This document shows positions 10,528 to 19,549 of a stretch of DNA of 64,000 nucleotides, piece after piece. Source of the stretch: Rhodanobacteraceae bacterium (GTDB lineage Bacteria > Pseudomonadota > Gammaproteobacteria > Xanthomonadales > Xanthomonadaceae); contig JACKOX010000005.1 in assembly GCA_024233975.1 (NCBI GenBank), positions 1 to 64,000 on the forward strand. The letters run 5' to 3'. A program made the position numbers and the translations under genes. The notes under the pieces were generated by a model. That model worked only from the letters and a program-made list of their open reading frames with translations. It was not told the origin of the DNA and searched no databases. Positions within the stretch are counted from its first letter, which is position 1, and the number at the start of each line of letters is the position of its first letter.

Positions 10528-10557
10528 TTGCACGCAAGTCACTGATTCCGCGATAAT
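10528..10557 (+). promoter_or_regulatory. putative sigma-70 promoter of the rpsF operon
   Basis: TTGCAC (10528-10533), an 18-base spacer and GATAAT (10552-10557). Transcription would start near 10564, leaving about 95 bases of leader before rpsF, G+C-rich enough to fold. An S6:S18-binding leader is possible but I cannot verify its fold. Confidence 0.55.
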
Positions 10558-10658
10558 GCGCGGCTCGCTGGCCGTTCCGGCTGCGAGACTCGCCTCACCG
10601 GTGCTGCCGGGAGGCTGCCGACCGGCAATTCCGCCGCCGGCATCCAAGAGGAAACAAC

Positions 10659-11111
10659 ATGCGTCATTACGAAGTCGTGTTCCTGGTCCACCCGGACCAG
10701 AGCGAAAACGTGCCCGCCATGGTCGAGCGCTACCGCTCGATGATCGAAGCCGATGGCGGCAAGGTTCACCGTCAGGAAGATTGGGGTCGCCGCCAGCTGG
10801 CCTATCCGATCGAGAACCTGGTCAAGGCCCACTACATCATGCTCAACATCGAGTGCAGCCAGGCTGCGCTGGACGAACTGGTGTCGGGCTTCCGCTTCAA
10901 CGATGCGGTGCTGCGCCACCTGGTCATCAAGCGTGACGAGGCCGTGACCGAGCAGAGCCACATCCTGAAGATGAAGGACGAGAAGCCGGAGCGTGAGCGT
11001 CGCCCGCGTCGTGACGAGGAAGGTCGCGGCGGTCGTGATGACGACGATTCGTCCGACGACGATTCCGACAACGACACCGAATCGGCCGACGCCGAGGAAG
11101 CGACGGCCTGA
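10659..11111 (+). CDS. rpsF: 30S ribosomal protein S6
   Basis: A 150-aa S6 protein of the small-subunit platform, partner of S18. The fold region MRHYEVVFLVHPDQSENVPA to about residue 100 is standard (HYIMLNIE, DAVLRHLVIKRDE). The C-terminus carries a long charged tail, first Arg/Glu-rich and then almost purely acidic (DDDDSSDDDSDNDTESADAE). In E. coli the acidic S6 tail receives extra glutamates from RimK. A GAGG ribosome binding site lies just upstream. First gene of rpsF-rpsR-rplI; priB, which sits between rpsF and rpsR in E. coli, is absent. Confidence 0.98.
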   Translation: MRHYEVVFLVHPDQSENVPAMVERYRSMIEADGGKVHRQEDWGRRQLAYPIENLVKAHYIMLNIECSQAALDELVSGFRFNDAVLRHLVIKRDEAVTEQSHILKMKDEKPERERRPRRDEEGRGGRDDDDSSDDDSDNDTESADAEEATA

Positions 11112-11140
11112 GCCGGCGCCTGACCTGAAGGAATACGAAA

Positions 11141-11368
11141 ATGTCCAAGTTCTTCCGCCGCCGCAAGTTCTGCAAGTTCACCGCCGAGGGCATCGTCGAG
11201 ATCGATTACAAGGATCTCAACACCCTGCGCCAGTACATCACCGAGACCGGCAAGATCGTGCCGAGCCGCATCACCGGCACCAAGGCGAAGTACCAGCGCC
11301 AGCTGTCGACCGCCGTCAAGCGCGCTCGCTACCTGGCTCTGCTGCCGTACTGCGACAGCCACTTCTAA
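11141..11368 (+). CDS. rpsR: 30S ribosomal protein S18
   Basis: A 75-aa protein of the usual S18 length, starting MSKFFRRRKFCKFTAEG and containing IDYKDLNTLRQYITETGKI and PSRITGTKAKYQRQL, the conserved S18 core that packs against S6 and 16S rRNA. It follows rpsF after 29 bases with a GAAGGA ribosome binding site. The Cys at position 11 is common in bacterial S18. It is followed not by rplI directly, as in E. coli, but by a 215-base spacer of inverted repeats. Confidence 0.98.
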   Translation: MSKFFRRRKFCKFTAEGIVEIDYKDLNTLRQYITETGKIVPSRITGTKAKYQRQLSTAVKRARYLALLPYCDSHF

Positions 11369-11455
11369 GCAACGGCTAGCCGTTGCCGGTGCAGGGATGC
11401 ACCGACGCAATCCGGAGCTCGGCGCCGGATGCGAAAACGTGACGCGGCTTCGCCG
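11369..11455 (+). other. run of RNA hairpins in the rpsR-rplI spacer
   Basis: Starting at the base after the rpsR stop there is a perfect 18-base palindrome GCAACGGCTAGCCGTTGC (11369-11386). Directly after it comes CGGTGCA-GGGA-TGCACCG (11387-11404), a 7-bp stem with a GGGA loop of GNRA type. A TCCGG/CCGGA stem (about 11411-11429) and a GCGGC-TTC-GCCGC stem (about 11443-11455) follow. None has a T-run, so they do not look like simple terminators. Possible roles are RNA processing, attenuation ahead of rplI, or transcript stability. Confidence 0.55.
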
Positions 11456-11583
11456 CGGCCGTTTCCCGCAAACCGCGGCAGGATGCCCGGCTTTGCGGAC
11501 TCGAACCCATCCGTCCTTTTCGGACAGCAACGGTTGCGGCGGTGGTCATTGATCGTCGTCGCTAACGAAAACGGAGCAACACC

Positions 11584-12033
11584 ATGGAACTGATTCTTCT
11601 GCAGAAGGTGGCCAACCTCGGCAACCTGGGTGACAAGGTCACCGTGCGTGCCGGCTACGGCCGCAACTTCCTGCTGCCGACCGGCCGTGCCGTGCCGGCG
11701 ACCACCGCCAACCTGGCTGAGTTCGAAGCGCGCCGCGCCGAGTACGAAGCCAAGGCCAAGGCCGTGATGGACGGTGCCGAGGGTCGCAAGGCTCGCCTCG
11801 AAGGCCAGTCGGTGACCATCGCCGCCAACGCCTCCACCGAAGGCAAGCTGTATGGCTCGATCGGCCCGCGCGAGATCGCCGAAGCCTTCACCGCCGCTGG
11901 TCACGAGCTCAACAAGAGCGAAGTGATCATGGGCGAAGGCCCGATCCGCCACGTGGGCGAGCACGAGGTGCTGGTGCACCTGCATGCTGACGTCGAAGTC
12001 ACCGTCATGGTGAAGATCGAAGCGGAAGCCTGA
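11584..12033 (+). CDS. rplI: 50S ribosomal protein L9
   Basis: A 149-aa protein of the large subunit, normal length. It begins MELILLQKVANLGNLGDKV, with the N-terminal 23S-binding domain (GYGRNFLLPTGRAVPAT), the long connecting helix (residues about 41-75, Ala/Glu/Lys-rich) and the C-terminal domain (LYGSIGPREIAEAF...IRHVGEHEVLVHLHADV). A GGAG ribosome binding site lies just before the ATG. It is followed by a strong intrinsic terminator, so rpsF-rpsR-rplI can be a complete unit separate from dnaB. Confidence 0.98.
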   Translation: MELILLQKVANLGNLGDKVTVRAGYGRNFLLPTGRAVPATTANLAEFEARRAEYEAKAKAVMDGAEGRKARLEGQSVTIAANASTEGKLYGSIGPREIAEAFTAAGHELNKSEVIMGEGPIRHVGEHEVLVHLHADVEVTVMVKIEAEA

Positions 12034-12060
12034 TTTCGACGGCCACACCGTCGTGTCATG

Positions 12061-12090
12061 AAAAGGGCGCCTTCGGGCGCCCTTTTCGTT
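12061..12090 (+). terminator. intrinsic terminator after rplI
   Basis: An 11-bp perfect stem AAAAGGGCGCC / GGCGCCCTTTT closed by a TTCG tetraloop, with the T-run formed by the 3' arm. The A-run on the 5' side would make it partly bidirectional. Confidence 0.9.
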
Positions 12091-12289
12091 TGTGGGTCGG
12101 GGCTTGCGTGCGTTGCCCGCAAAAGGCCCGATGAACTCCACACGTTTTCCACAGGGTTGTTGTCTTATCCCCTGAGACACGAGTCCGTATGATCGAGTGT
12201 CGGGTGACTCCCGACCCGTAGCGCCGCCATCGGCGGCGCGCCCCACTTCCATCGCGATTCGTCCGTGATGCCAAGGAACCAGCAGCGAC

Positions 12290-13702
12290 ATGCCCAACAG
12301 TCCCGTCAGCGAGCCCTACGAATACGAATTCGACGAATCGCCGCGCCGGCTTGAAACCGCGCGCGTGCCGCCGAACTCGGTGGACGCCGAGCAGTCGGTG
12401 CTGGGCGGCCTGATGCTGTCGCCGGACAAGTGGGACGTCATCGCCGACCGCATCACCGAGGAAGACTTTTACCGCCGCGATCACCGGTTGATCTTCCGAG
12501 CCATCGCCGAGCTGGCCGAGGGCAGCAAGCCGTTCGACGCGGTGACCCTGGGCGAATGGCTGGAGTCGCGCGGCAAGGACGCCGAGATCGGCGGCAGCGC
12601 CTACCTGATCGAACTGGCTTCAACCACGCCCAGTGCTGCGAACATCAAGGCCTACGCCGACATCGTTCGCGAGAAGTCGATCCTGCGCCAGCTGATCGAA
12701 GTCGGCACCGACATCGTCAACGACGGCTACCAGCCGGAAGGCCGCAGCAGCTCGGAAGTGCTGGAAAAGGCCGAGCAGGACGTGTTCCGCATCGCCGAGG
12801 CCGGGTCGCGCGGTCGCCAGGGCTTTGTGCGCATCAATGGTGCGCTGAAGGACGCCTTCGAGGTGCTGCAGCAGCGCTACACCAATCGTGGCCAGCTGAC
12901 CGGCCTGCCGACCGGTTTCCGCGACCTCGACGACATGACCTCGGGCCTGCAGCCCAGCGACCTGATCATCCTCGCCGCGCGTCCGGCCATGGGCAAGACC
13001 TCGCTGGCGCTGAACATCGCGCAGACCTCGGCGATCAAGACCAAGAAGGCCGCCGCCGTGTTCAGCATGGAAATGTCGGCACCGCAGCTGGCCTTCCGTC
13101 TGATGTCGTCGCTGGGTCGCATCGACCAGGGCCGGCTCAAGACCGGCAACCTGGAGGACGAGGACTGGCCGCGTGTCACCTCGGCGATCACTTTGCTGTC
13201 CGAGGCCAAGATCTTCATCGATGACACGGCGGCGCTGTCACCGATCGAACTGCGTTCACGCGCGCGTCGCCTCGCCCGCGAGCACGACCTCGGCGTGATC
13301 GTCATCGACTACCTGCAGTTGATGCAGGTGCCCGGCAACAAGGAAAACCGCGCCACCGAGATTTCGGAAATCTCCCGATCCCTGAAGGCGCTGGCCAAGG
13401 AACTCAATGTCCCGGTGATCGCGCTGTCGCAGCTCAACCGCTCGCTGGAATCGCGTACCGACAAGCGCCCGGTGATGGCCGATCTGCGCGAATCCGGCGC
13501 CATCGAGCAGGATGCCGACATCATCCTGTTCATCTATCGCGACGAGTACTACAACAAGGAATCCGCCGAGAAGGGCGTGGCCGAAGTCATCATCGGCAAG
13601 CATCGTAACGGCCCGACCGGTTCGGTGAAGCTGGCCTTCATGGGTCAGTACACGCTGTTCGGTGACTTGAGTCGCGACGAGTTCTCCGGTCACTTCGAAT
13701 GA
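12290..13702 (+). CDS. dnaB: replicative DNA helicase DnaB
   Basis: A 470-aa hexameric 5'-3' helicase of the replication fork. The N-terminal domain (about residues 28-130, PNSVDAEQSVLGGLMLS) is followed by the RecA-like ATPase domain, with Walker A in RPAMGKTSLA (about 231-240) and Walker B in VIVIDYLQLM. The sequence SRSLKALAKELNVPVIALSQLNRS is the conserved DnaB motif 3/4 region. There is no intein. It follows a 256-base spacer after the rplI terminator. Its TGA overlaps the alr ATG by 4 bases, so alr is translationally coupled. Confidence 0.98.
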   Translation: MPNSPVSEPYEYEFDESPRRLETARVPPNSVDAEQSVLGGLMLSPDKWDVIADRITEEDFYRRDHRLIFRAIAELAEGSKPFDAVTLGEWLESRGKDAEIGGSAYLIELASTTPSAANIKAYADIVREKSILRQLIEVGTDIVNDGYQPEGRSSSEVLEKAEQDVFRIAEAGSRGRQGFVRINGALKDAFEVLQQRYTNRGQLTGLPTGFRDLDDMTSGLQPSDLIILAARPAMGKTSLALNIAQTSAIKTKKAAAVFSMEMSAPQLAFRLMSSLGRIDQGRLKTGNLEDEDWPRVTSAITLLSEAKIFIDDTAALSPIELRSRARRLAREHDLGVIVIDYLQLMQVPGNKENRATEISEISRSLKALAKELNVPVIALSQLNRSLESRTDKRPVMADLRESGAIEQDADIILFIYRDEYYNKESAEKGVAEVIIGKHRNGPTGSVKLAFMGQYTLFGDLSRDEFSGHFE

Positions 13703-14784
13703 GCCGAGCCACCGCGGCCAGCATTTCCCACGACGCCCTCCGCCACAACCTCGCCGAGGTCCGCCGTCGCGCGCCCAACAGCCGGGTGATGGCGGTAGTG
13801 AAGGCCGACGCCTACGGCCACGGCCTGGAGCGCGTGGCGACCACGTTGCGCGATGCCGATGCCTTCGGCGTGGCGGCGCTGTCGGATGCCGAGCGCATCC
13901 GCTCGGTCGGACTCGACAACCGCATCGTGCTGCTGTCGGGTTTCGATGAACCGGCTGATCTGCCGATCATGCGACGTCTGAAGCTGGATGCCGTGGTCCA
14001 CTGCGACGAACAGCTGCGTATGCTAGAGCTGGACGCAGGCGATTCCGTTTCCGATCCGCTCCGCCTCTGGGTGAAGCTCGACACCGGCATGAACCGTCTG
14101 GGCTTCCGGCCCGAGCGGGCGGCCGAGCTGCAGCAGCGTCTTCGTGGCCTGTCCAATGTCCACCTCGACCTGCAATGGATGAGCCACCTGGCGCGTTCGG
14201 ATGAATTCGACGTGCCAAGCACGCCGGAACAACTGGCAGCTTTCGATGCCGCGCTGCGCGACATCGATGGTGATCGTTCGCTGGCCAACTCCGCGGCCGT
14301 GCTGGGTTGGCCTGCCAGTCATCGCGACTGGATACGTCCTGGTGGCGCGCTGTATGGCATGTCGGTCGTCGACGGGAAGACTGGCGCCGACTTCGGACTC
14401 AAACCTGCCATGAGCCTGCACACGCGGTTGATTGCGGTAAAGCAGGTGCGGGCCGGCGACTGCGTTGGCTACGGTGGTGCCCACGTCTGCGATCGCGAAG
14501 GTCGCATCGGCATCGCGGCCATCGGTTACGGCGACGGCTACCCGCGCCTGGCGCCTGCGGGTACACCGGTGCTGGTCGATGGCAAGGTCTCACGCATCGT
14601 CGGTCGCGTTTCCATGGACCTGATGGCAGTCGATCTCGACGCCTGTCCCGAGGCGAAAGTCGGTTCGCCAGTGCTGCTCTGGGGTCCAGAGCTCCCCATC
14701 GAAACCATCGCCAGCGCCGCCGGTACGATCAGCTACGAGCTGGCCTGCGGCATTACGCGGCGCGTGCGGTTTATCGACGCCTGA
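13699..14784 (+). CDS. alr: alanine racemase
   Basis: A 361-aa PLP enzyme making D-alanine for peptidoglycan. The PLP-binding lysine is K35 in VVKADAYGHG. The second catalytic base (Tyr) lies in the GYGGAHVC region near residue 260, followed by IAAIGYGDGYPR. An N-terminal TIM barrel and C-terminal beta domain fit the usual length. It starts with an ATGA overlap on dnaB, an order also seen in E. coli (dnaB-alr). A photolyase gene follows after four bases. Confidence 0.96.
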   Translation: MSRATAASISHDALRHNLAEVRRRAPNSRVMAVVKADAYGHGLERVATTLRDADAFGVAALSDAERIRSVGLDNRIVLLSGFDEPADLPIMRRLKLDAVVHCDEQLRMLELDAGDSVSDPLRLWVKLDTGMNRLGFRPERAAELQQRLRGLSNVHLDLQWMSHLARSDEFDVPSTPEQLAAFDAALRDIDGDRSLANSAAVLGWPASHRDWIRPGGALYGMSVVDGKTGADFGLKPAMSLHTRLIAVKQVRAGDCVGYGGAHVCDREGRIGIAAIGYGDGYPRLAPAGTPVLVDGKVSRIVGRVSMDLMAVDLDACPEAKVGSPVLLWGPELPIETIASAAGTISYELACGITRRVRFIDA

Positions 14785-14788
14785 TCCG

Positions 14789-16237
14789 ATGGCCTCTGCT
14801 CTGGTCTGGTTTCGCCGCGACCTGCGCCTTGCCGACAATCCGGCGCTTCAGGCGGCATTGGATGCCGAACTCGCGCCGATTCCGGTCTACCTGCATGCGC
14901 CGCACGAGGAAGCCCCTTGGGAACCAGGCGCGGCCAGTTGCGCTTGGTTGGCGAAGTCGCTAGCTGTGTTGTCACAGGATCTGGCCTCGCGTGGCTCACG
15001 GCTGGTCGTCCGTCGCTGCGACAGCAGTCTCGACGCGCTTCTGCAGCTGCAAGTGGAAACCGGTGCAGAGGCAGTGTTCTGGAATCGCCTGTATGAGCCT
15101 GCGCTGATCGCGCGGGACAGCGAGATCAAGTCGGCGCTGCGCGGACAGGGCGTGCGCGCCGACAGTTTCGGTGCCGCGCTGCTGCGCGAGCCATGGGAAG
15201 TCGAAACCGGTCAGGGTGAGCCTTACCGCGTGTTCACGCCGTTCTGGAAGAAGCTCAGCGCGGAACTCGGCAGCGTCTCGGTTTCCGATGCGCCGAAGCG
15301 CTTGCCCAGCGTGCCGGATGGCATCGAAGGTCTTGATGTATCGCGTGGCGATCCACTGGAGCTTGTTCCGTCGCCGCGCTGGGACAAGGGTTTCTGGGAG
15401 CGCTTCGAACCCGGCGAGGCTGGTGCCGACAAGCAACTGAAGGCTTTCCTCGACTCCGCCGTATCCGGCTATGCCGAGGACCGTGACTTTCCAGCGGAAA
15501 CCGGCACATCGCGCCTGTCGCCTTACCTGCACTTTGGTGAGATCAGTCCGCGTCAGGCACTGGCCACCATCCAAAGTGCCGGACTGGATGCGGATGGCGA
15601 TGCCAAGGCCTTCGTCCGCGAACTGGGCTGGCGCGAGTTCAGCCATCACCTGCTGTACCACTTTCCGAAAAGCGCGGAGGCGAACTTCAATTCGCGCATG
15701 GATCCGTTCGAGTGGGCGGCGCCGGAGAAAGACAAGCTGGAAGCGTGGCAACGTGGCCGAACGGGCATTCCAATTGTCGATGCCGGCATGCGCGAGCTAT
15801 GGGCGACCGGCTGGATGCACAACCGTGTGCGCATGATCGTCGCCAGCCTGCTGACCAAGAACCTGCGCTATCACTGGCGCCACGGCGCCGACTGGTTCTG
15901 GGACACGCTGGTCGATGCCGATCTCGCCAACAACACGCAGGGATGGCAGTGGACGGCGGGCACCGGCGCCGATGCCGCGCCATACTTCCGCATCTTCAAT
16001 CCGGTGACGCAGGCCGAGCGCTTCGATCCCAACGGCGACTACATTCGTCGGTGGGTGCCGGAATTGGCCGGGCTCACGGGCAAGGCGCTGTATGCACCAT
16101 GGACCGCGGTCGACGCGCTGCGACGCATGGCGCCGGGCTATCCGTCCGCCCCCATCGTCGACCTGAAGCACAGCCGCGAAGCCGCACTCGCCGCCTATCA
16201 GCAAAGTCGCGTAGCCCTTGCCGAAAAAGACACCTGA
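14789..16237 (+). CDS. phrB: deoxyribodipyrimidine photolyase (class I CPD type)
   Basis: A 482-aa FAD enzyme that repairs cyclobutane pyrimidine dimers with blue light. The N-terminal antenna domain starts ALVWFRRDLRLADNPAL. The FAD domain shows TSRLSPYLHFGEISPR (about 239-254), ELGWREFSHHLLYHFP, GIPIVDAGMRELWATGWMHNR and the FAD-loop block DADLANNTQGWQWTAGTGAD. The Trp residues of the electron-transfer chain fall in expected places (W in GWMHNR, WFWDTL, WQW). It starts four bases after alr, so it is probably in the same transcript. Confidence 0.95.
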   Translation: MASALVWFRRDLRLADNPALQAALDAELAPIPVYLHAPHEEAPWEPGAASCAWLAKSLAVLSQDLASRGSRLVVRRCDSSLDALLQLQVETGAEAVFWNRLYEPALIARDSEIKSALRGQGVRADSFGAALLREPWEVETGQGEPYRVFTPFWKKLSAELGSVSVSDAPKRLPSVPDGIEGLDVSRGDPLELVPSPRWDKGFWERFEPGEAGADKQLKAFLDSAVSGYAEDRDFPAETGTSRLSPYLHFGEISPRQALATIQSAGLDADGDAKAFVRELGWREFSHHLLYHFPKSAEANFNSRMDPFEWAAPEKDKLEAWQRGRTGIPIVDAGMRELWATGWMHNRVRMIVASLLTKNLRYHWRHGADWFWDTLVDADLANNTQGWQWTAGTGADAAPYFRIFNPVTQAERFDPNGDYIRRWVPELAGLTGKALYAPWTAVDALRRMAPGYPSAPIVDLKHSREAALAAYQQSRVALAEKDT

Positions 16238-16306
16238 GGTGCGTCGTTTCGTTGACGCTTCCCGGGGTGCGTGCTACACCGGGCGCATCGTCTGGGGAGC
16301 ACGGTC

Positions 16307-17845
16307 ATGACAGCTTTGGGAAGGCGCAAGGGGCGGCGCGAAGCCATGTCGCGGGTGGATACCGCCTGGCTGCGCATGGAAAAGCCGACCAACCTGATGA
16401 TGATCACTGGCGTGCTGATGTTCGCCGAGCCACTGGAGCTCGTGCGCCTGCGCGAGTTGATCCGCGACCGTTTCCTGGCCTTTCACCGGTTTCGTCAGAA
16501 GGCTGTCGACAACCAGTCATCGGCGCACTGGGAAGACGACGAGGACTTCGACCTCGACTGGCATATCCGCCTCACCGCGCTCCCGGGTGCCGCCGGCAAG
16601 AAGGAGCTGCAGCGTCTTGTCAGCCAGCTGGCGTCGACGCCACTGGATCACTCCAAGCCGCTCTGGCAGTTCCACCTGGTGGAGACCTACAACGGTGGAT
16701 CGGCGCTGATCTCGCGCATCCATCACTGCTACGCCGATGGCATCGCGCTGATCCAGGTGTTGCTGTCGCTGACCGATACGCACCCCGACGCCAAGCCGGG
16801 CAGCGATCTGCCGCAGGCCTGGCTGAAGGCGGATGGCGAACGCGTCACGCGCAAGTTCTTCGACCCGGCGATGGCAGGTATTGATCGTGCCATGAAGCTC
16901 GGCGGCAAGGCGCTTGAGAAGGGCATGGAGATCTACCGGGATCCCACCTTGGCGGCGATCCTCGCCAAGGATGGCGGTGACATCGCCATGGAGTTGGCGC
17001 ACGCCCTGAGCCTGCCGGACGATCCGGAAACGCTGTTCAAGGGGCCGTTGGGCGTCAGCAAGCGCTGTGCCTGGGCCGACCCGCTGGATCTGGAGGAAGT
17101 AAAGACGGTCGGCAAGGCATTGAACTGCACGGTCAACGACGTGCTGATGGCCGCTGCCGCCGGTGCGCTTCGCGCCTATCTGCTGGAACAGGGCGAGGAT
17201 GTCGATGGCCTGACCATCCGCGCCACCGTGCCGGTGAACCTGCGGCCGCTGGAACACGCGAAAAAGCTGGGCAATCACTTTGGTCTGGTGTTCCTTGAGC
17301 TACCCGTGGGTGAACCCAATCCGCTGCGTCGCCTGGAGCGGGTCGCAGCCTGCATGCAGGAGCTGAAGAATTCCCGGCAGGCCATCGTTGCCTTCGGTTT
17401 GTTGGCCGCATTGGGCATGACGCCGGCGCCGATCCAGCGAGTGGCGCTGGAGCTGTTCTCACGCAAGGCCAGTGCCGTGGCCACCAACGTGCCCGGGCCG
17501 CAGATGCCGCTTTATCTGGCCGGCTCGCGCATCAGTGACCTGATGTTCTGGGTGCCGCAGTCCGGATCGCTCGGCCTCGGCGTCAGCATCCTCAGCTACA
17601 ACGGCGAGGTGCATTTCGGCCTGATTTCCGACGCCAAGCGCATCAAGGAGCCGGAATGCGTCATCGTCCGTTTCAAGGCAGAGTTCGAGAAGCTGCTCTA
17701 CGCCACGCTGATGGAAGACTGGGAAGAACCCATCACCCCAGCTGATGCCAGGGCTACGTTGGAACACTACGTCGGGGGAAGTTCTGCGCGCAGGACGGCG
17801 ACAGCTTCCAGCAGAGCACGACGTCGCAGCAGCAAATCCACGTAG
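16307..17845 (+). CDS. wax ester synthase/diacylglycerol acyltransferase-like protein (WS/DGAT)
   Basis: A 512-aa protein of the bacterial WS/DGAT family, which makes wax esters or triacylglycerol from acyl-CoA. The catalytic HHxxxDG motif is HHCYADG (residues 139-145), preceded by PLDHSKPLWQFHLVE. Downstream come LNCTVNDVLMAAAAGALRAYL, RATVPVNLRP and ATNVPGPQMPLYLAG, all standard for the family. I start at MTALGRRKGR, with GGGGAG upstream; MSRVDTAWLRM is a later alternative. The C-terminal tail is Arg/Ser-rich. Its last 79 bases overlap hflD on the other strand. A lipid-storage role is inferred from the family. Confidence 0.88.
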   Translation: MTALGRRKGRREAMSRVDTAWLRMEKPTNLMMITGVLMFAEPLELVRLRELIRDRFLAFHRFRQKAVDNQSSAHWEDDEDFDLDWHIRLTALPGAAGKKELQRLVSQLASTPLDHSKPLWQFHLVETYNGGSALISRIHHCYADGIALIQVLLSLTDTHPDAKPGSDLPQAWLKADGERVTRKFFDPAMAGIDRAMKLGGKALEKGMEIYRDPTLAAILAKDGGDIAMELAHALSLPDDPETLFKGPLGVSKRCAWADPLDLEEVKTVGKALNCTVNDVLMAAAAGALRAYLLEQGEDVDGLTIRATVPVNLRPLEHAKKLGNHFGLVFLELPVGEPNPLRRLERVAACMQELKNSRQAIVAFGLLAALGMTPAPIQRVALELFSRKASAVATNVPGPQMPLYLAGSRISDLMFWVPQSGSLGLGVSILSYNGEVHFGLISDAKRIKEPECVIVRFKAEFEKLLYATLMEDWEEPITPADARATLEHYVGGSSARRTATASSRARRRSSKST

Positions 17846-18405
17846 TTTCCGCCCAGCTGGCGCCACAGGACGGCGCTGCGGACGGCGGCGAGCAGCAGCG
17901 AACGCACTTCGGCGACCACGCTGGCCTGCCCGAGGTATTGCGGGTTTCCCTGCACCATCACGCGCGGTCGCAGCGTGCTGATGGTCTGCGCGTAGAGCTC
18001 GCCCAGCGCGTTGAACACGGCCGGATGCAGGCCGCCGAGCTGCTGTCGGCGGTGGGCGCAGTCGGCGATGCCTTTCTGCAGGGCCGCCTGCATGGCGCCA
18101 TCGCGATTCAACTTGCGCTCGACATGCAGCACGGTGACGGCGATTCGTGACGGTGGCGGTTCGCGGTGCGTGCCGACCAGTCGGTCATGCAGGGCGTTGA
18201 TGCCCAGCGACAGACCGTCCAGCCCGGCAAAAACCGCGCGGGTATCGTCCGCATCGATCCGGAAAATGCTGTCGATGCTGCATTCCAGTGCCTTCTGGTC
18301 GGCGCTGCCCACGGTGGCAATGCCGTGTACCAGCTGGCAGGCCTGCAGCAGGCCAGCCAAGGCAATGGCGCGTTCTTCCATGGGATGTGGGTTGTGCTGG
18401 CTCAT
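17767..18405 (-). CDS. hflD: HflD homologue
   Basis: A 212-aa HflD/YcfC-like protein. E. coli HflD is a peripheral inner-membrane protein that affects lambda lysogenization by binding CII; its cellular role in bacteria without lambda is unknown. Recognisable parts are ERAIALAGLLQACQLVHGIA, GINALHDRL, VLHVERKL and RPRVMVQGNPQYL. It starts 18 bases after mnmA, the same nudJ-mnmA-hflD order as in E. coli. The start at MSQHNPHPMEER is chosen over upstream Mets that would overlap mnmA. The 3' end overlaps the WS/DGAT gene antisense. Confidence 0.9.
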   Translation of the reverse strand: MSQHNPHPMEERAIALAGLLQACQLVHGIATVGSADQKALECSIDSIFRIDADDTRAVFAGLDGLSLGINALHDRLVGTHREPPPSRIAVTVLHVERKLNRDGAMQAALQKGIADCAHRRQQLGGLHPAVFNALGELYAQTISTLRPRVMVQGNPQYLGQASVVAEVRSLLLAAVRSAVLWRQLGGNYVDLLLRRRALLEAVAVLRAELPPT

Positions 18406-18422
18406 GCGCATCCGTGGCGTGG

Positions 18423-19549
18423 TCAGTGGACGTCTAGGTCCGGTGGAAGGCCGCCGAAGCGGGCATTGCTGGCGGCAATCACGGCGCCGCCCAGGCATTC
18501 GTCGCCGTGATACAGGACCAGTGACTGCCCTGGCGTTACTGCTCGCTGCGGCTCGCTGAAGCGGACATCGATACCGCCATCGTCGCGCACCTCGACGCGG
18601 CAATGCTGATCGGGCTGGCGATAGCGGGTCTTGGCACTGGCCTCGAATCGGTCGGATGGCGGACTGCCGGCGACCCAGGTTGCGGCTTCAGTAACCAGCT
18701 GGGTCGACAGCAGGGCGGGGCTGTCGTGGCCCTGATCGACCCAGAGCACGTTGTCGCTGACGTCCTTGCCCACGACGTACCACGGCGCGGCATCGCGGCC
18801 GCGAACGCCGCCGATGTTCAGGCCTTCGCGTTGGCCCAGGGTGTAGTAGAAGCTGCCGGCATGTTCGCCGACCAGCGTGCCGTCCAGCGCGCGCATTTCG
18901 CCGGGCTGCGCCGGCAGGTAATGGCCGAGGAACTCACGGAAGTCGCGCTCGCCGATGAAGCAGATGCCGGTGCTGTCCTTCTTGTCGTGCGTGGCAGGCC
19001 GGCTTCCTGCGCGATCCGGCGGACTTCGGATTTCGGCAGTTCGCCAATCGGGAAGCGCGTATAGCGCAGCTGTTCCTGATTCAGTGCATGCAGGAAGTAG
19101 CTCTGGTCCTTGGCGTTGTCGACGCCGCGCAGCAGGCGCCAACGTCCGTCCATCTCATCGACACGCGCGTAGTGGCCGGTGGCAATGCAGTCGGCGCCGA
19201 GCGCGCGGGCATGGTCGAGGAAACTCCTGAACTTGATCTCCCGGTTGCAGAGAACGTCCGGGTTCGGCGTGCGGCCTGTGCGGTATTCATCAAGGAAGTG
19301 CTGGAACACCTGATCCCAGTACTCGCTGGCGAAGTTCGCACTGTGGAAGGGGATGCCGAGGCGCCCGCAGACGGCGACGGCATCACGGCGGTCGTCTTCG
19401 GCGCGACAGCCGGAAAGGCGTTCGTCCTCTTCCCAGTTTTGCATGAACAGGCCTTCGACCCGTTCGCCGGCCTGTTTCAGCAGCAGCGCTGCCACCGACG
19501 AGTCCACGCCGCCGGAGACTCCGACCATGATGCGTCCGCCTGTCACCAT
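18423..19549 (-). pseudogene. mnmA: tRNA-specific 2-thiouridylase MnmA, single frameshift (probable sequence error)
   Basis: MnmA thiolates U34 of tRNA-Glu, -Gln and -Lys. The N-terminal frame has the PP-loop VGVSGGVDSSVAALLL and FMQNWEEDE, then TPNPDVLCNREIKF (first catalytic Cys) and TGHYARVDE. It ends RIAQEAGLP near 18995. The other frame resumes THDKKDSTGICFIGERDFREFL (second Cys) and runs to DLDVH. One missing base at about 18992 joins them; CCC read as CC would restore GLPTHDKKDS. Because the gene is near-universal and the rest is intact, sequence error is likelier than loss. The ATG shares a base with the nudJ stop. Confidence 0.9.

Noticed and set aside
10564..10658. S6:S18-binding leader of rpsF
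   Set aside because: The leader is G+C-rich and CCG-rich, but I could not establish the required fold by eye.
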